DNA of 64,000 bases. It comes from Macrocystis pyrifera. Lineage: Eukaryota; Sar; Phaeophyceae; Laminariales; Laminariaceae. The stretch spans positions 10,634,055-10,698,054 of the forward strand of contig JASSKH010000027.1 of assembly GCA_031763025.1 (NCBI GenBank), written 5' to 3'. Position numbers and translations under genes: made by a program. Each line of letters begins with the position of its first letter. The first letter of the stretch is position 1. The notes beneath the pieces are model-generated. The model saw only the letters and a program-made list of their open reading frames with translations, ran no database searches and was not told where the DNA came from. Positions 9,551 through 21,049 of this stretch are shown piece after piece.

Positions 9551-11364
9551 AGTTCGAGTCGTAGATAGGGTGTATCCGAGTCTAATTTCAATTCAAAAGT
9601 GGCCACATTCGATATTTTGTTTTGAAAACGGCTCGAGCCTGAAAATGTCAACTCCCGAATCCTTAAGTGCCGTCGCGTGTTGTAGTTGTGGTGGTGTAGG
9701 TGGCGGTGGTGGTGGTGGTAAATGATGATGATGATGATGATGATGATGATGGTAGTGGTGGTGGGACTCTGCCGCGTTGTTGTACCCTGTCCTTTTTTCC
9801 ACTGACAACGTTTATCATTGACACCAAGTAGCACTGGGGGGAAACACCACGCTGGGCGTAAATATAATGACCACGTGGTCTTCATAGTAATGTCTGAGGG
9901 GGCAGAGTGGTTTTAATAGCGATCAGCACCCACGACGGATCCCCCCCCCCCCCAAAAAAAAAAAAAAAAAAGCATGTAGTAATCCCTCCATCTTTTAACA
10001 CAACGTTTTTGCTTGAGATTACTCCCCCCGCGAGATGATGGCATCGGCTTCGTATGTATGTGCGCGTATGCCCGATTGCCGTCGGCGTAGCTAGCCGCTA
10101 CAACTAAATATTGCTGCTGCTGCTGCTGCTGCTGCTAGGCACCGCTGAAACTTGGGCCAGCAACATGCTATCGACATGGCGAGCAAAGGACCTGCCACGC
10201 CAGTACAGCAGTACGTAAAAAAAGGCAGCGGTAGGGTGCCGGTCGGTAACGTAAGGTAGGTAAGGTCGGTCGGTCGGTCGGTCGGTAGGTAGGTAGGTAG
10301 GTAGGTAGGTCAATCCGTCGGTAGTTGCGGGAGGCGGCGGCGGCGGTTCCGCGTCGACCACGCTCGCAATGCAGTCGGGTGGGCACCGTTGGCTATGGCA
10401 GTAAGAAAAAAAATCCCCTTTCTTTTTCTTAACGCTGTCGTGGCCCATGCAATGTTCTTCTACACTGCCTGTACAGTAGGGGGTCCCTCTATGGTGCCGA
10501 TTGCCCGCTATGATGCCGGTGAAGCCGCGCGGCACAGATGGGTTTAGTAGTGCGGCAAGTGTGCGGAGTAATTAGTGCCGGTTGGTTGCCGCCGTCGTGC
10601 CGTTATGGTTGGCTGGCGCATATGATACCATCACTATAGAGGGACAACTGCTATAGTAGTCTACTCGAGGGGATATCCTCTCGTTTCGCAGTCTACACGA
10701 CTTGGTCTGTTGTAGCGGAGGTAAAACACTGTTTGGTTTATTCTTCCTTCCTTCCGTTTTTTTTTTTTTTTTTCTTGTTTCTTCCCCCCCCCTCCCCCCC
10801 CCTCCCTTTAGTTCGGTTATACCTGGTAGTTTCGATGTCGTGCGCTCGACCCGTCGAATATGAAGTCTTCTTTTTTTCGAAGGAAAACAACGAGGAATAA
10901 ACGGCAATGTTTTTCTGTTTTCGTTCTTTGGTTCTTGTTCTTGTAGTTTTTTGTTTTCGTTTTTTGTTTGTGTTTTTCTCGAAGCATTTTGTTCGAATTC
11001 TTGTTTTCGGTTCGGTGTAGATGGACGCGTTTCTGTACTACAGGATACAAAAGTTACCGAGAAATTGGATAAAAGGAAGAGGGAAAGGAAGGAAAGAAGG
11101 AAGGAAGGATAGAAGATGACAAAGAGAGGGAGGGAGGGAGGGAGGGAGGGAGGAAGGAGGGAGGAAGGAAAACACATTTACAGAGCAGCACTCGTGGTGG
11201 CAACACGGAGGCTCCGCGCGACACGCAACGTGCAGCGGCCAGCGGCCAGCGGCCAGCGCGCAACCGCCCCCCCCCCCCTCCCCTGCCGCCGCGGTGTCCG
11301 CTATATATAGTCGATGGGAGAGAGGGACTGTGTTCGGGGTGGTGTGGTGGTTCGCTATAACATT
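9549..11364. other. Gene-free stretch with microsatellites
   Basis: Holds (ATG)n at 9722-9755, (CTG)n at 10110-10136, (TCGG)n then (TAGG)n at 10265-10310, T-rich and GAAG/GGGA runs at 10745-11170. No exon with family motifs was seen on either strand. Confidence 0.6.
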
Positions 11365-11830
11365 GCACACGTCGGGTAGATACCTACAGATAGGTCATCT
11401 ACAGATAGATCATCTACAGATAGATCATCTACGGATAAGTCATCTGCAGATAGATCATCTACAGATAGCTCATCTACAGATAGATCATCTACAGATAGCT
11501 CATCTACAGATAGCTCATCTACGGATAGGTCATCTACAGATAGGTCATATACGGATAGGTCATCTACAGATAGATAATCTAAATCATCCAGATTCTTACC
11601 TGCCGCGGTGAGATGTTGTGTACGATCTGTCTGCCTACATAGGTACTGTAGCATCGTGCGAGTCCAACCCGAGAAAAATGTTTTTACTCTGTAGATCGTG
11701 CAGATTACACGACTCCCACCCGGCAGCGTGAGCTAGATCATACAGATCAAACAGATCATACAGATCAGGAACATGTCTGCCCTGAAAGATCTAGGTCATG
11801 AGGGGGGGATCGGTGATCTGCCCGATCATA
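11365..11830 (+). repeat. Dispersed GATCATACAGATC family, copy 1
   Basis: The 15-bp array plus a downstream unit (GTGAGCTAGATCATACAGAT ... CTGCCCTGAAAGATCTAGGT) that recurs without the expansion at 28035-28320 and 40240-40520. Confidence 0.5.
11377..11580 (+). repeat. 15-bp tandem array CATCTACAGATAGnT
   Basis: About 13-14 units of 15 bp (CATCTACAGATAGATCATCT...). Open in frame on both strands because 15 is a multiple of 3; not taken as coding. Confidence 0.85.
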
Positions 11831-11999
11831 TATACCGCTCTGGCCGGAATTATAAGGAACGCTTATACATTAATATGAATAACAAGTGGTCCTCATATTT
11901 CCGCCCAGGGTAGTGTATGTCTGGGTTGGCGCGAGAGATGGAGAGAGAGCGAAGGGAAGGGGGGAGGGGGATGGGCGTGGTGGGGTTTTATTCATGTCC

Positions 12000-12148
12000 C
12001 TCGCATCCCTCCACAATGCCCGCACGGAGGAGCACATCGTCGGATTTTCACCGACCAGGCCAGACATTGCGCCTTTTACCAAGCGCGGAGCGCCTGCCGC
12101 GAGGTGTTAGGCGAGTCGCGTGAAGGATGAGCTGCATCCTTATATATC
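12000..12148 (-). mobile_element. Second poly(C)-tailed family, inverted copy 4
   Basis: Inverse of the family: CCCTCGCATCCCTCCACAAT ... TTTTCACCGACCAGGCCAGA ... GCGAGTCGCGTGAAGGATGA. Confidence 0.5.
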
Positions 12149-12149
12149 A

Positions 12150-13170
12150 AACGACCAGTATGGATGACAGCGTGGATGGAGAGGGGAGGGCAAGGGAGGC
12201 TATGCTCGGGCTGGTACACGTTACGGAGGTTTGTTATCATTGATAGGTTTATGGGTTCGCTCGAGAGGAATACGGAAAGAGAGGTTAACGGAAAGCAAGG
12301 GGAGTGGGTGGGGGGCGAAGAGGGGAGCAGAGAGGGGAGGGGAGGTCGTGTGACGTAGGAAAACACTCCCACAGAAGTACTGGTTTCCCACCAGCTACCG
12401 AGCGGCCCATCTGCTCGAGGGAAAGACCTAGATGCAGTATCTCCGACAGCAGCAGAGCAAGCAGTGAATCCCCCCCCCTTGCCCGAGCAGCAGTACGCTT
12501 CATTAGTCTCGTGCGCCGCAAGCGGGCGAGCAAAGTGTTGGATGCGGTTTTTTTTATGACTGTGACGTACCAGCAGGTGTCATATGAAAATGATGCCGCT
12601 CCGCGGGGAAACAGAAGGGCCGCTCCGCCTTCGTATTAATGTCTGAACGCTTCTATTAATAATTGTTACGGCCAGAGGGGTACCGGGTAGGAAAACGTGA
12701 GCACTCGTAGAGTATGGGAGCTAGTGCGCGAAGAGCGGCGAACAGTAACGCCTACCTACGTAATACTTAATACGTGTAGAGCTCGAGAGGCAAGGGTATT
12801 GATAATTGAATAGTTAACGATGCGTGAAAGACCTCGAGAGGCAAGAACACTATTATTGAATATTATCATATTGATATTAATATTTGAATGGCCGTAACGC
12901 GGCGGAAAGGTTACTGTTGATACATGTAGATACAATCGCGGCTGAAAAAGCGCACACACAAACAAAAAAAAAACAGGACGAACCACGATGAACCGATACA
13001 CCTTGTTTTCGATCGGCTGCGGGATGTAAAACAGCCACGCAGAGATACGCGAATAACACGCGCGCGTTTACGCAGGGAGGAGCTCAACGTCAGGATCGAA
13101 GCGAAAGATCATGCAGAACCCCCCAGAGTAGGTCTTACAAGCTATTAAGCTCGAGTCTTTAGTGGTGTTT
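12150..13170. other. Gene-free stretch
   Basis: Mostly unique-looking sequence. A 60-codon open stretch on the minus strand at 12350-12533 looks codon-like but matches nothing I know and lacks convincing splice sites. Confidence 0.4.
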
Positions 13171-13332
13171 TTGGCTTGAAAATTGCGCAGCGCGGTCTGC
13201 ACTTCGGAGTCGTCGTCCTCAATTGAGAAATTTCCTGGTTCGAAAGAAACGCGGGCGCGTTTACGGCCAGTTTTGGCCCGTTTTTTCTGCGGTTTTAGGG
13301 TCAGGGTTAGGGTTCGGGGTTGGGTTGGGTCT
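13170..13332 (+). repeat. Dispersed repeat with degenerate telomere-like end
   Basis: See the related 1195 copy. TTAGGGTCAGGGTTAGGGTT at 13304-13323 resembles a degenerate telomeric repeat, but it is short. Confidence 0.35.
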
Positions 13333-13574
13333 TCGCCCGTACCTTGATCACAACAGGAACCAAAATACCTGAACAGCCTACCAGGTATATACCAACCTGA
13401 AGATCCGAGCTCACAGATTGTAAAAGGGCCTCACCCCCCCGCACAACCCCCCTGCCCCGTTCCCCATCCTGCCACCACTCTGCCAGGTATCCCGTAATAC
13501 AAAGACCGTTTAAATACGATTTTTATACCAAAACGGCCCTCGTATTTTTTTAGTACATACCGTAGTGGTGTCCA

Positions 13575-13677
13575 CCCCTTCAGGACCGCAGTCTCTTTTG
13601 ATCAGTTTTGGGGACAAGCTACCTCGAACTTGAGTGGTCTGTCCCTAAAACCGGACTGCAGCTCTAAAAGGGTTAAA
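13575..13677. mobile_element. MITE family 3 (about 90 bp), copy
   Basis: Palindromic: CAGGACCGCAGTCTC ... TTTTGGGGACAAGC ... TGTCCCTAAAACCGGACTGC. Confidence 0.55.
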
Positions 13678-13742
13678 AGTCTACGGGATCGACCGATAGA
13701 TGTTGGCAAGTGAGTGTATACCATACTCTGACAGACACAGCC

Positions 13743-13764
13743 GCCCCCCCCCCCCCCCCCCCCC

Positions 13765-13806
<42 letters not shown>
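13743..13806. repeat. Poly-C tract
   Basis: About 60 C with one GG interruption. The flank is not a recognised LINE tail. Confidence 0.85.
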
Positions 13807-14844
13807 ACCCCCGGCGCCTTCGCCTTCGCCTTGAATTGTTATGAATAGATGGGCGAACAAAGAAAGTCCCTCCATGATCATAATGTAGGCCGCAGGCCCA
13901 TGGTCTTACCTGGGGTCCTTCAAGTACATTAAATTGGCGCGAAGCGCCATAAAACGAGGGAGCAAAGCGGCCCAAGGTTTTATTTTGCAGATAGGCGAAA
14001 AAAAGTGTTTCGTATAGCGGTGGGTACAGGCTTCGTCCGTCTGTAACTAAAGCTGTGCTTTTGTAAAACCGATTGCGAGAGCTGTACGCGATCGATTTCC
14101 GCACACCCGACATCTGCAGAAGCGGACGACCGTGGGCTAACGCGTGGAACTTGTTTCGCTGCACAAGTTGCCTCACTGTCGGAGTGCTGCTATGGTCTTG
14201 GTGGTGTTACGGGAGCGGCACTATTTCGTTTGTAGTTTGACTTCGTTCTCTGTGAGGCACACGGCCTACGGCATGCAACAGACAAACTCGCTTCCTTTTT
14301 CTATCTACTGCTAGTACTGGCCGACAACTCGAGTACAACGGCTTTTGGGTCTGTTTACACTTGTCCACAACACAGATGCTGACACACTACTGCTGTACGC
14401 GCGGTTTTGCTCTCGAAGAGCGAAAACGAACACACGACAAAAAAAAAAGGAAGGATCCGAAACGAAAGCAGTACGCCTTCCGCGGGCGACCAAACACACC
14501 AGAGACACATACCCTACTCCCCTGTTAAGGTCGATCTTAACGAGGAGTTTTGTTCAGTTTTTTTTCAGTTTTTTTTTTTTTCGGTATTTTCCTATAGGAA
14601 AAAACCGAAAAATACCGAAAATACCGAAATAATAATAATAAAAAAACAGTCCTCGCTACGACCCTTAGACGAGCACTCCACAACACACACTACTACTGCT
14701 GCTGCTGTTGTATTTTAGCAGGAGCAGCACAGCAGAAGCAGCAGCGGGGGGTAGCATAGCAGCAGCGTAACCTCGACGCTTCCCCCCCTGCCCTCCTCCT
14801 CCAATCAGGGGATGCTCTTAATTTGTCCCCGGATTAGGTTTTTC
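13807..14844. other. Gene-free stretch
   Basis: No family motif on either strand. Contains a T-rich palindrome around 14565-14630 (TTTTTCGGTATTTTCC with the inverse GAAAATACCGAAA). Confidence 0.5.
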
Positions 14845-15558
14845 CTGTTATGATACTGCTTTGTATGAGCTTGAAAGCCCGGTAATTACCTGGGTTCAGT
14901 CGGCTGCACTCGACATTTTTTTTTTCTTGACGTTTTCCTGGACTTTGGGGGTGTTTTTTTTTTTCTACTTCTTGGCGTTTTCCGAGTTTTCGGGTCGTTT
15001 TTTTTTTTTCTGCTAGGAGTGTTCCTGGTTTGTTTGTTTTTCGTGGGCTGTGTTCGGGATGGTTTTTCTGCATATTTTGTCCTCTCCTGCTCAGTATCGG
15101 GGCTGGTCTGGGTAATCGGGGCACTCATTTGTGGCACAGCACACGTTTCCAGAGTTGTAGGCAGGGTTTTCGGTGGTTCTTGACATCTTGCGTGTTATTT
15201 TTCTTCTCGTTTTGATGTTCACTTTTCGCTTTTCCATGCATCTCCCTCGCCCCCCCCCCCCCCCCCCCGCCGCGGGTGACATCGCGATGGTTTTCGTTGA
15301 CGAAATCATCCTGCCCCTTAAGGCTAGGCCTTCCTTTTTTTTTTTTTTTTACGTACTTCGCCGGCTTCGTTGCCTTGCCGTTCAGAGGTGTGGGAGTGGG
15401 TTTTGAGGAGCCGCATCTTCGACTCATGTTCTAGTTCGTGGAATCGGGTTTTCCTTGAATTTCCCATAATTCTGCATATACGGCTCATCAGAGTGGGCTA
15501 GTGTTATGATACTGCTGTGAATGAGCTTGAAAGTCCGGTAATTACCTGGGTTCAGTTA
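14845..15558 (+). repeat. About 55-bp direct repeats 650 bp apart
   Basis: TGTTATGATACTGCTTTGTATG ... is a longer match; core GAGCTTGAAAGCCCGGTAAT then TACCTGGGTTCAGT at 14847-14901 and 15503-15557. The interval has T-rich and C-rich runs and no recognised gene. Confidence 0.6.
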
Positions 15559-15918
15559 CTGGGAACGTATTTGTAGTACTCGGAAGGCGTATCTTCGGTG
15601 GAAAACCAGGGGTTTCCCAGAGGGGCACGAGCTTGGTCTCAGTCTCCGCGTGCACGAAAGGAATAAAACTGCTCTTCTTCTTCCATCTCTAAGCAAACAA
15701 CGCACGTGAGTACCAACGATTACCAACTTAATAGGTAGGTAGACCTGTCCAGGGATACAAAGTGTCCCGCAACCTTGATCTTAACATTCCCAAAAAAATA
15801 CTGCGACAGGGAAAAAACACAAGAAAAACTTTCTATTCACACACATGTTGTTGTTCTCACGTTGTTGACTCATCGCCAAAAATCTGTAGTCCGCGGTCAC
15901 AGGACATACTCCAAATAA

Positions 15919-16028
15919 CTATTATGGGGGACCATAGTTAATAGGACCTACGGTATACATAAACACCTACATATTTACCTATTTTTACTAACAATATATG
16001 GTCCTATTTACTATGGTCCCCCGTAATA
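15919..16028. mobile_element. MITE family 1, copy 8
   Basis: CTATTATGGGGGACCATAGT ... ACTATGGTCCCCCGTAATAA. Confidence 0.8.
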
Positions 16029-16044
16029 ACTCTTCCTGCAGTGG

Positions 16045-16330
16045 TGGAAGAATACAAGGTTGGGTTCTTCTGTAGGATTTGTGGATTCCGGGTTACGGGT
16101 ATAAAATATGGAGGATCTTACAGAAACTTAACAGAAATACCGGCCATGGGTATGAAAGTCCTACAAAGCAAACTCACAGAAAGTCCCTGCGGGTATTATA
16201 GTGGCACACGGGCGTGCAGAACTCACAGAAGTTTCGGGTACGGGTATAAAAATATTGTACCCGCACCCCGGGTACTCTGGCATGGGCGTACAGAACTCAC
16301 AGAAGTTCCGGGTACAGGTATGTGCTGATG
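16045..16330 (+). repeat. Degenerate CAGAAGTTCCGGGTACGGGTATG repeat, array 1
   Basis: At least five imperfect units built from ACTCACAGAAGTTCCGGGTA and CGGGTATnAAA. The same units recur at 16680, 18290 and, inverted, at 53870. Confidence 0.65.
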
Positions 16331-16496
16331 TCTTTATCCGTTGGGCTATCGGTAAAAAAGGTTAACCAATCGCGCACCCAATCCAAGCCTTATAACACTC
16401 CCCCTCCATGGAACGGGACCGGATATGCGGGTCGACGTGCCATCAACACGCGGTTTCCAATTCTTGGGGATCCGGAAGTATTTTTTCAGATTCTTG

Positions 16497-16600
16497 ACGT
16501 GAGGAAATTCACTTTTCAAGAGGAGAGCGATTTCATGGTTTGAGATTCGAACTCCCGACCACAACGGCCCATATCCTACCGATGATGCCATTTGTTAGGA
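16497..16600 (-). mobile_element. tRNA-like SINE flanked by direct repeats
   Basis: On the minus strand ATGGCATCATCGGTAGG (box A-like) and GGAGTTCGAATCTC (box B-like). Flanked by related about 55-bp sequences starting CCGTTGGGCTAT at 16337 and 16611. Confidence 0.4.
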
Positions 16601-16679
16601 TCCAACAGTCCGTTGGGCTATTGGCAAAAGGTTGACCAATCGCCTATTATGCCCAATCTAAGCCTCACGACATATATAT

Positions 16680-16950
16680 GTGAATGCCACACAGAAGCCA
16701 CAGAAGTTCCGGGTAAAGGGTATGAAAGTCCTATCAGAACTCGCAGAAGAAGATTTTGGTGTTGTGGCGCAGGCGTGCAGCACTCAAACACAAGTTCCGG
16801 GCAGGTATGAAAATGTTCATACCCGTACGTACCCCGGGTACTCTGTCACAGACGTACAGAACTTACTTACAAAAGTTCCGGGTACGGGTATGAGTATCGT
16901 ACAGAAGCCACAGAAGTTCCGGGTGCAGGTATTACCCCCCCGGGTAAGTA
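16680..16950 (+). repeat. Degenerate CAGAAGTTCCGGGTA repeat, array 2
   Basis: Units at 16690, 16790, 16870 and 16905 (CAGAAGCCACAGAAGTTCCG), separated from array 1 by the SINE-like insert. Confidence 0.65.
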
Positions 16951-17415
16951 ATTACACTTGTTATACTCGAGAGGGCAAAAAAACAACAATTCATTTATTC
17001 ATAGTAATACCGGAGGTACAAATGAAAACTGGTGAAACAAGTACAAAGGGTATTTGGCACACTTCGATTGGTATTATACCGCCTACACTGATCGCCCATT
17101 TTGTTGCTGTTGCCGTGCTGCTTGCTGCTGTCATTGCTGGCTTCTTCCACGGTTTTCACTTTACAGTTCAAGAAATAAATGTTCCAACTTCCCTGGAAAC
17201 GACTTCGGCAACTTCCCTGGAAACGACTTCAGCGATCACAGGTGAGGTATAATATTCGACTCGAAACACGGTAAAAGGTACTACTGTGGCACAAGAACGA
17301 AGCCTTGCAATAGTGCTGCAGTTAGTTGCGTATACCCGGTATTGAATGCTACTGCTGTGCTGTTGTTATATTAATATTGCAAGCCAAGGATTCGCCCCAC
17401 CCCGCTCCCCCCCGC

Positions 17416-17551
17416 CTTACTACATCGAGTACATCTCTCCTATCGAGTACCCCCCCCCCCCCCCCCCCCGCCCCGCCCCCCCCCCCCCCCCGCCCCCCCC
17501 CGCCCCCCCCCCCCGCCCCCCCCCCCCCCCCGCGCCCCCCCCCGCCCCGCG

Positions 17552-17589
<38 letters not shown>

Positions 17590-17655
17590 CCCCCCCCGCC
17601 CCCCCCCCCCCCCCCGCCCCCCCCCCCCCCGCCCGCCCCCCCGCCCCCCCCCCGC
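17416..17655 (+). repeat. Tail fragment and long C-rich tract
   Basis: TACATCGAGTACATCTCTCC and ATCGAGTACC (tail of the second family) lead into about 200 bp of C with scattered G, possibly several decayed tails joined. Confidence 0.5.
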
Positions 17656-18160
17656 CGCCATTTTGTACATGCATTCAGAGCACAAACTATCATGATCGTT
17701 ATCCGAAGTAGTAATTATGATGTCATACGTATATTCCAGGTACCAGCTTTCGACAAGAATAAGGTAAAGGGCGGCAGGGTGTATTCAACCGAGTACCGGC
17801 ATGCGCAGGGAAGGAGAATTCACTGGAGAATAATATTGATGGTATTCGACGAACTGCTGTGTCAGCTTCTTTCATTCCGTGAAAGATGATTGCCGCCCTG
17901 CAAGACAATATACTGTCAGAAGGGAAATACAAAAAAAAAGTGGTGTACGTGCCAGGTTTTGATAGTATCAACACTACCCAGTATATACAAAACGAAAGCG
18001 CACACATTGAGTCAGTATACCACGGATCCGCCCGTATCATCGACGAATATTATTGGGACTAGATTTTGCGAGGATTGGAGTTTCCTTGTGGCTGCGGTCA
18101 GACAGACAGACAGACAGACAGACAAGATTGCAATTCAGTTACCGCAGCTGAGACTCAGTT

Positions 18161-18242
18161 TCAGGTTTTACAAACAAACTGAGAATAATTGGGCACTCCT
18201 CAGGTTTTACAAACAAACTGAGAATAATTGGGCACTCCTCAG
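18161..18242 (+). repeat. 41-bp perfect tandem duplication
   Basis: CAGGTTTTACAAACAAACTG ... ATTGGGCACTCCT occurs twice in direct succession with no difference seen. Confidence 0.9.
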
Positions 18243-18289
18243 GTAAAAACCGAATACGTACGCACCGGGCTCCCGCCGGGTGTCATCAT

Positions 18290-18560
18290 GGGACGGGCGT
18301 ACTCGGCACAGAACTCACAGAAGTTTCGGGCAAGAAAAGTGCTCGAACAAAAAAGTTGTACCCGTATAATACCCCGTATCATCGTGGCTCGAGAGCGCCC
18401 AGACAGAACTTTTTATGCACACAGAAGTTCCGGGCAGTACGCGTATGAATGTCGCACAGAACTTACTTACTTACGACTGACTCACTTGCAGAAAGAAGTT
18501 CCAGGTACGGGCACTATGAATGTCGCGCAAGACTCGCAGAAAGAAGTTCTCTGTGCTTGG
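18290..18560 (+). repeat. Degenerate CAGAAGTTCCGGGTA repeat, array 3
   Basis: AACTCACAGAAGTTTCGGGC, CACAGAAGTTCCGGGCAG, GAAAGAAGTTCCAGGTACGG and related units. Confidence 0.6.
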
Positions 18561-20095
18561 TAGATAGAGCGGTGATAATACCCGGGAATATACCCCGGAC
18601 ACGGCTCTTGTGGGTACCCTACAGCCACCTTGGAATAACAAGCACCTTGGAATAACAAGTAAAAGCATACTCGTCGCGTACTTTCATTTCACACCGTGCA
18701 TAAATATTATACTTCTGTACGTGCCAGGTACCTGGTATGAAATAATACGTCCACCATCGCACGTACATGACATGCATGCGCACCCATGCGCATAGACTAC
18801 GGCGGCGGCAGCGGTTTTCACGTTTTCACACCCGCCTTGGGGAGTAATAATACCTGAGCACCCCAAAGTGATGCACGAGTGTACAAGGAAGGAAAGCATA
18901 CCTCGTACTAGCTTTCTACGCGTACGTGCAAGGATACGTCTATTTCTTCTACACATACTATTATTGCGATACCTAGGTCCTGATATCTCTACCTGGTGCG
19001 GTGTGTACGAGCACAGAGCTTTCCGCACACCACCATGATACACACAATACATATGTACAACATATATACTGGCGGTATTGTACGACACGCACATACACGC
19101 ATGCTTGCAGTTTCACCGATACGTACATCCCAGGGTGTCTACGACAAGCAAACTATTCCCCATCATGGGTGCTCATAACCCAAAAAATCACAATCTCATG
19201 ATACACACACATGTCACAGGATACAATAAAATACTCGCATCGCGTAGAGAAGCATGATACATATAATATATATAGTAGTATCATACACACCCCTGGTATG
19301 ATAAGAATGCAAACAAGCAAACCTATCTACATACATACCTCCATCAACCCCTAGCCCTCCAACAACAAAAAAAACGACAAAAAAGCAGTGAACGATTAAC
19401 TCTGCTCTCACCTGACAGACTTGGGGTTGGTTGACGCCCCACACCCAAGCTAGCGAATACAAGTACAAAGACAGCACAGCACGTATAAGCCTACTCCCCA
19501 CCCCCTCCCAACAAAAAAAAACGACAAAACAAGGACCCGACCGACCGACCGACACCGCTCTCACCTGGTTGGGAAACCAAAGGCAGTAGTGAGCAAGCCT
19601 CGCCCCCCACCCCCTCTAAAAAACCCCGACCTACTGACACCGCTCTCACCTGATGGGCCCGTCTCGCCCGTCTCGCCAGAAAACGGCATTATTATTCGGT
19701 GGGTTGGCATACAACATTCATCAGGCAGTCTTATTCACACCGTGCACGTCCCCTCACTTCATGAGCGCAGCAACAACACAATAAAAAATGCATTTTCTTT
19801 TTTAGAGTGGGTGGCGGCTAGGAGCCGCCGGGTGTTTTTGTTGTTGGAGGTAGTTGTGCTTTCGCCGTTGTCCTTGCTTGAGCGCTGACGAGCTGACGTT
19901 GTTTTTATTCCTTGGAAGCTCGTTCAGAATTCCCCCCCAAGGCTGGACGGAAAAATAAACACGCAAAGTTAAAACCATGTAGACGATGGTTTCGGTGTTT
20001 GTTCTTGCCACGACCGCTCTCGGCAGAAAAGCGCGTGCGGCCGACGGCTGAAAGACTCCGCGCCGGTTCGAGACGGAAACGGCGGCGGCCTTCCT
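18561..20095. other. Gene-free stretch
   Basis: Direct repeats CACCTTGGAATAACAAG at 18628-18662. Two related segments near 19360 and 19510 (ACAAAAAAAACGACAAAA, CTCTCACCTG). No gene recognised. Confidence 0.5.
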
Positions 20096-20099
20096 ATTG

Positions 20100-20320
20100 T
20101 TGCAGTTGTTGTTGTTAGTTGTATTCGCAGCTGAAGTTGAAGCTGCAGTTGAAGTTGAATTCGCAGTTGAAGTTGAAGCTGCAGTTGAAGTTGTATTCGC
20201 AGTTGAAGTTGAATCTGCAGTTGAAGTTGAAGCTGCAGTTGTAGTTCTATTCGCAGTTAAAGTTGAAGCTGCAGTTGTAGTTGTTTTCGCAGTCGTAGAT
20301 GTAGCTGCAGCTGAAGTTGA
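20100..20320 (+). repeat. 18-bp minisatellite GAAGTTGAAGCTGCAGTT
   Basis: About 11 imperfect units alternating GAAGTTGAAGCTGCAGTT and GAAGTTGnATTCGCAGTT. Open on both strands (Val/Glu/Ala or Thr/Ser/Ala repeats). No gene context, so called a repeat. Confidence 0.75.
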
Positions 20321-20639
20321 AGATCGGACTCTCTCTTGTCGAGAAAACCTGCAGGGACACTCCCTCCCTCCCCGGCCTCGCCATCGCGCCAAGACGACGA
20401 CGACGATGAATACGCTGTGGACCGACCGACCGACAGATCGACCGGGCCGATGTTGGTGACCTTTAATTATCTTGCTATCCGGCGCTTGAGCTTTTTCCCC
20501 CCCCGCCGCACGTGCGCGGAGACGACGCTCGCCAAACAGAAAGGCCCTCCTAGCAAGTAGAGGGAGGACGCATCGCGGACTGTTTCTTGCATAGCGCAAT
20601 CATCGCAATAACCGCCCCGCGTTCCCCCATTCCATATCC

Positions 20640-20953
20640 CGCAGTCGCTTGATGACGAGAACCTTCCTCTTTTTCCTCCGCCCTCTAGTCACAGATTCAT
20701 GACTAGAACCATCCTCCTCCTCTTCCCTCCAGTCACCCAATTGGATAACCAGAACCCCCCCCCCCCCCCCCTCACCCCCGCGCTCTCCTTCCAGTCACTT
20801 CGCATGATGACGAGAGAACTCTCCTCCCCATCCCTCCAGTCATTGTTTGATGACTAGAAATAACCCCTTCCTCTACCCTCGAGCCACTGATTTATGACGA
20901 GAACCTCCACCCTCCTCCTTCTCCCTCGAGTCACTGACGACGAGAGCCCCCCG

Positions 20954-20994
<41 letters not shown>

Positions 20995-21035
20995 TCCTCC
21001 TCCAGTCACTGATGGATGACCAGAACCTCCCTCTT
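20640..21035 (+). repeat. Degenerate about 55-bp minisatellite CCAGTCACTnGATGACnAGAACC
   Basis: Eight units separated by CT-rich spacers (20640, 20690, 20735, 20790, 20840, 20885, 20930, 21005); C runs of up to about 40 sit inside. Confidence 0.7.
20951..20992. repeat. Poly-C tract in minisatellite spacer
   Basis: About 38 C replacing a CT-rich spacer. Confidence 0.85.
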
Positions 21036-21049
21036 CATCCTCTTGCCTC

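Noticed and set aside
11377-11580. CRISPR-like regular array
   Set aside because: Repeats are 15 bp with no unique spacers, in an intron-rich eukaryotic context; a minisatellite.
11294-11654. Open frames on both strands over the 15-bp array
   Set aside because: Open only because the unit length is a multiple of 3 and contains no stop; part of a dispersed repeat.
12350-12533. Minus-strand open frame (SLLALLLSEILHLGLSLEQM)
   Set aside because: Plausible codon use, but no recognised family, no clear splice sites and no neighbouring exon; not called a gene.
13304-13330. Interstitial telomere
   Set aside because: Only three or four imperfect TTAGGG-like units, within a dispersed repeat also seen at 1.2 kb without them.
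17000-17250. Plus-strand open frame with a hydrophobic stretch (TLIAHFVAVAVLLAAVIAGF)
   Set aside because: It runs out of a degenerate repeat array and ends in a short direct duplication; no family resemblance, so probably chance.
19802-20599. Minus-strand 265-codon open frame with Thr/Ser/Ala repeats
   Set aside because: Most of it is the 18-bp minisatellite, which is open on both strands; the flanks show no domain.
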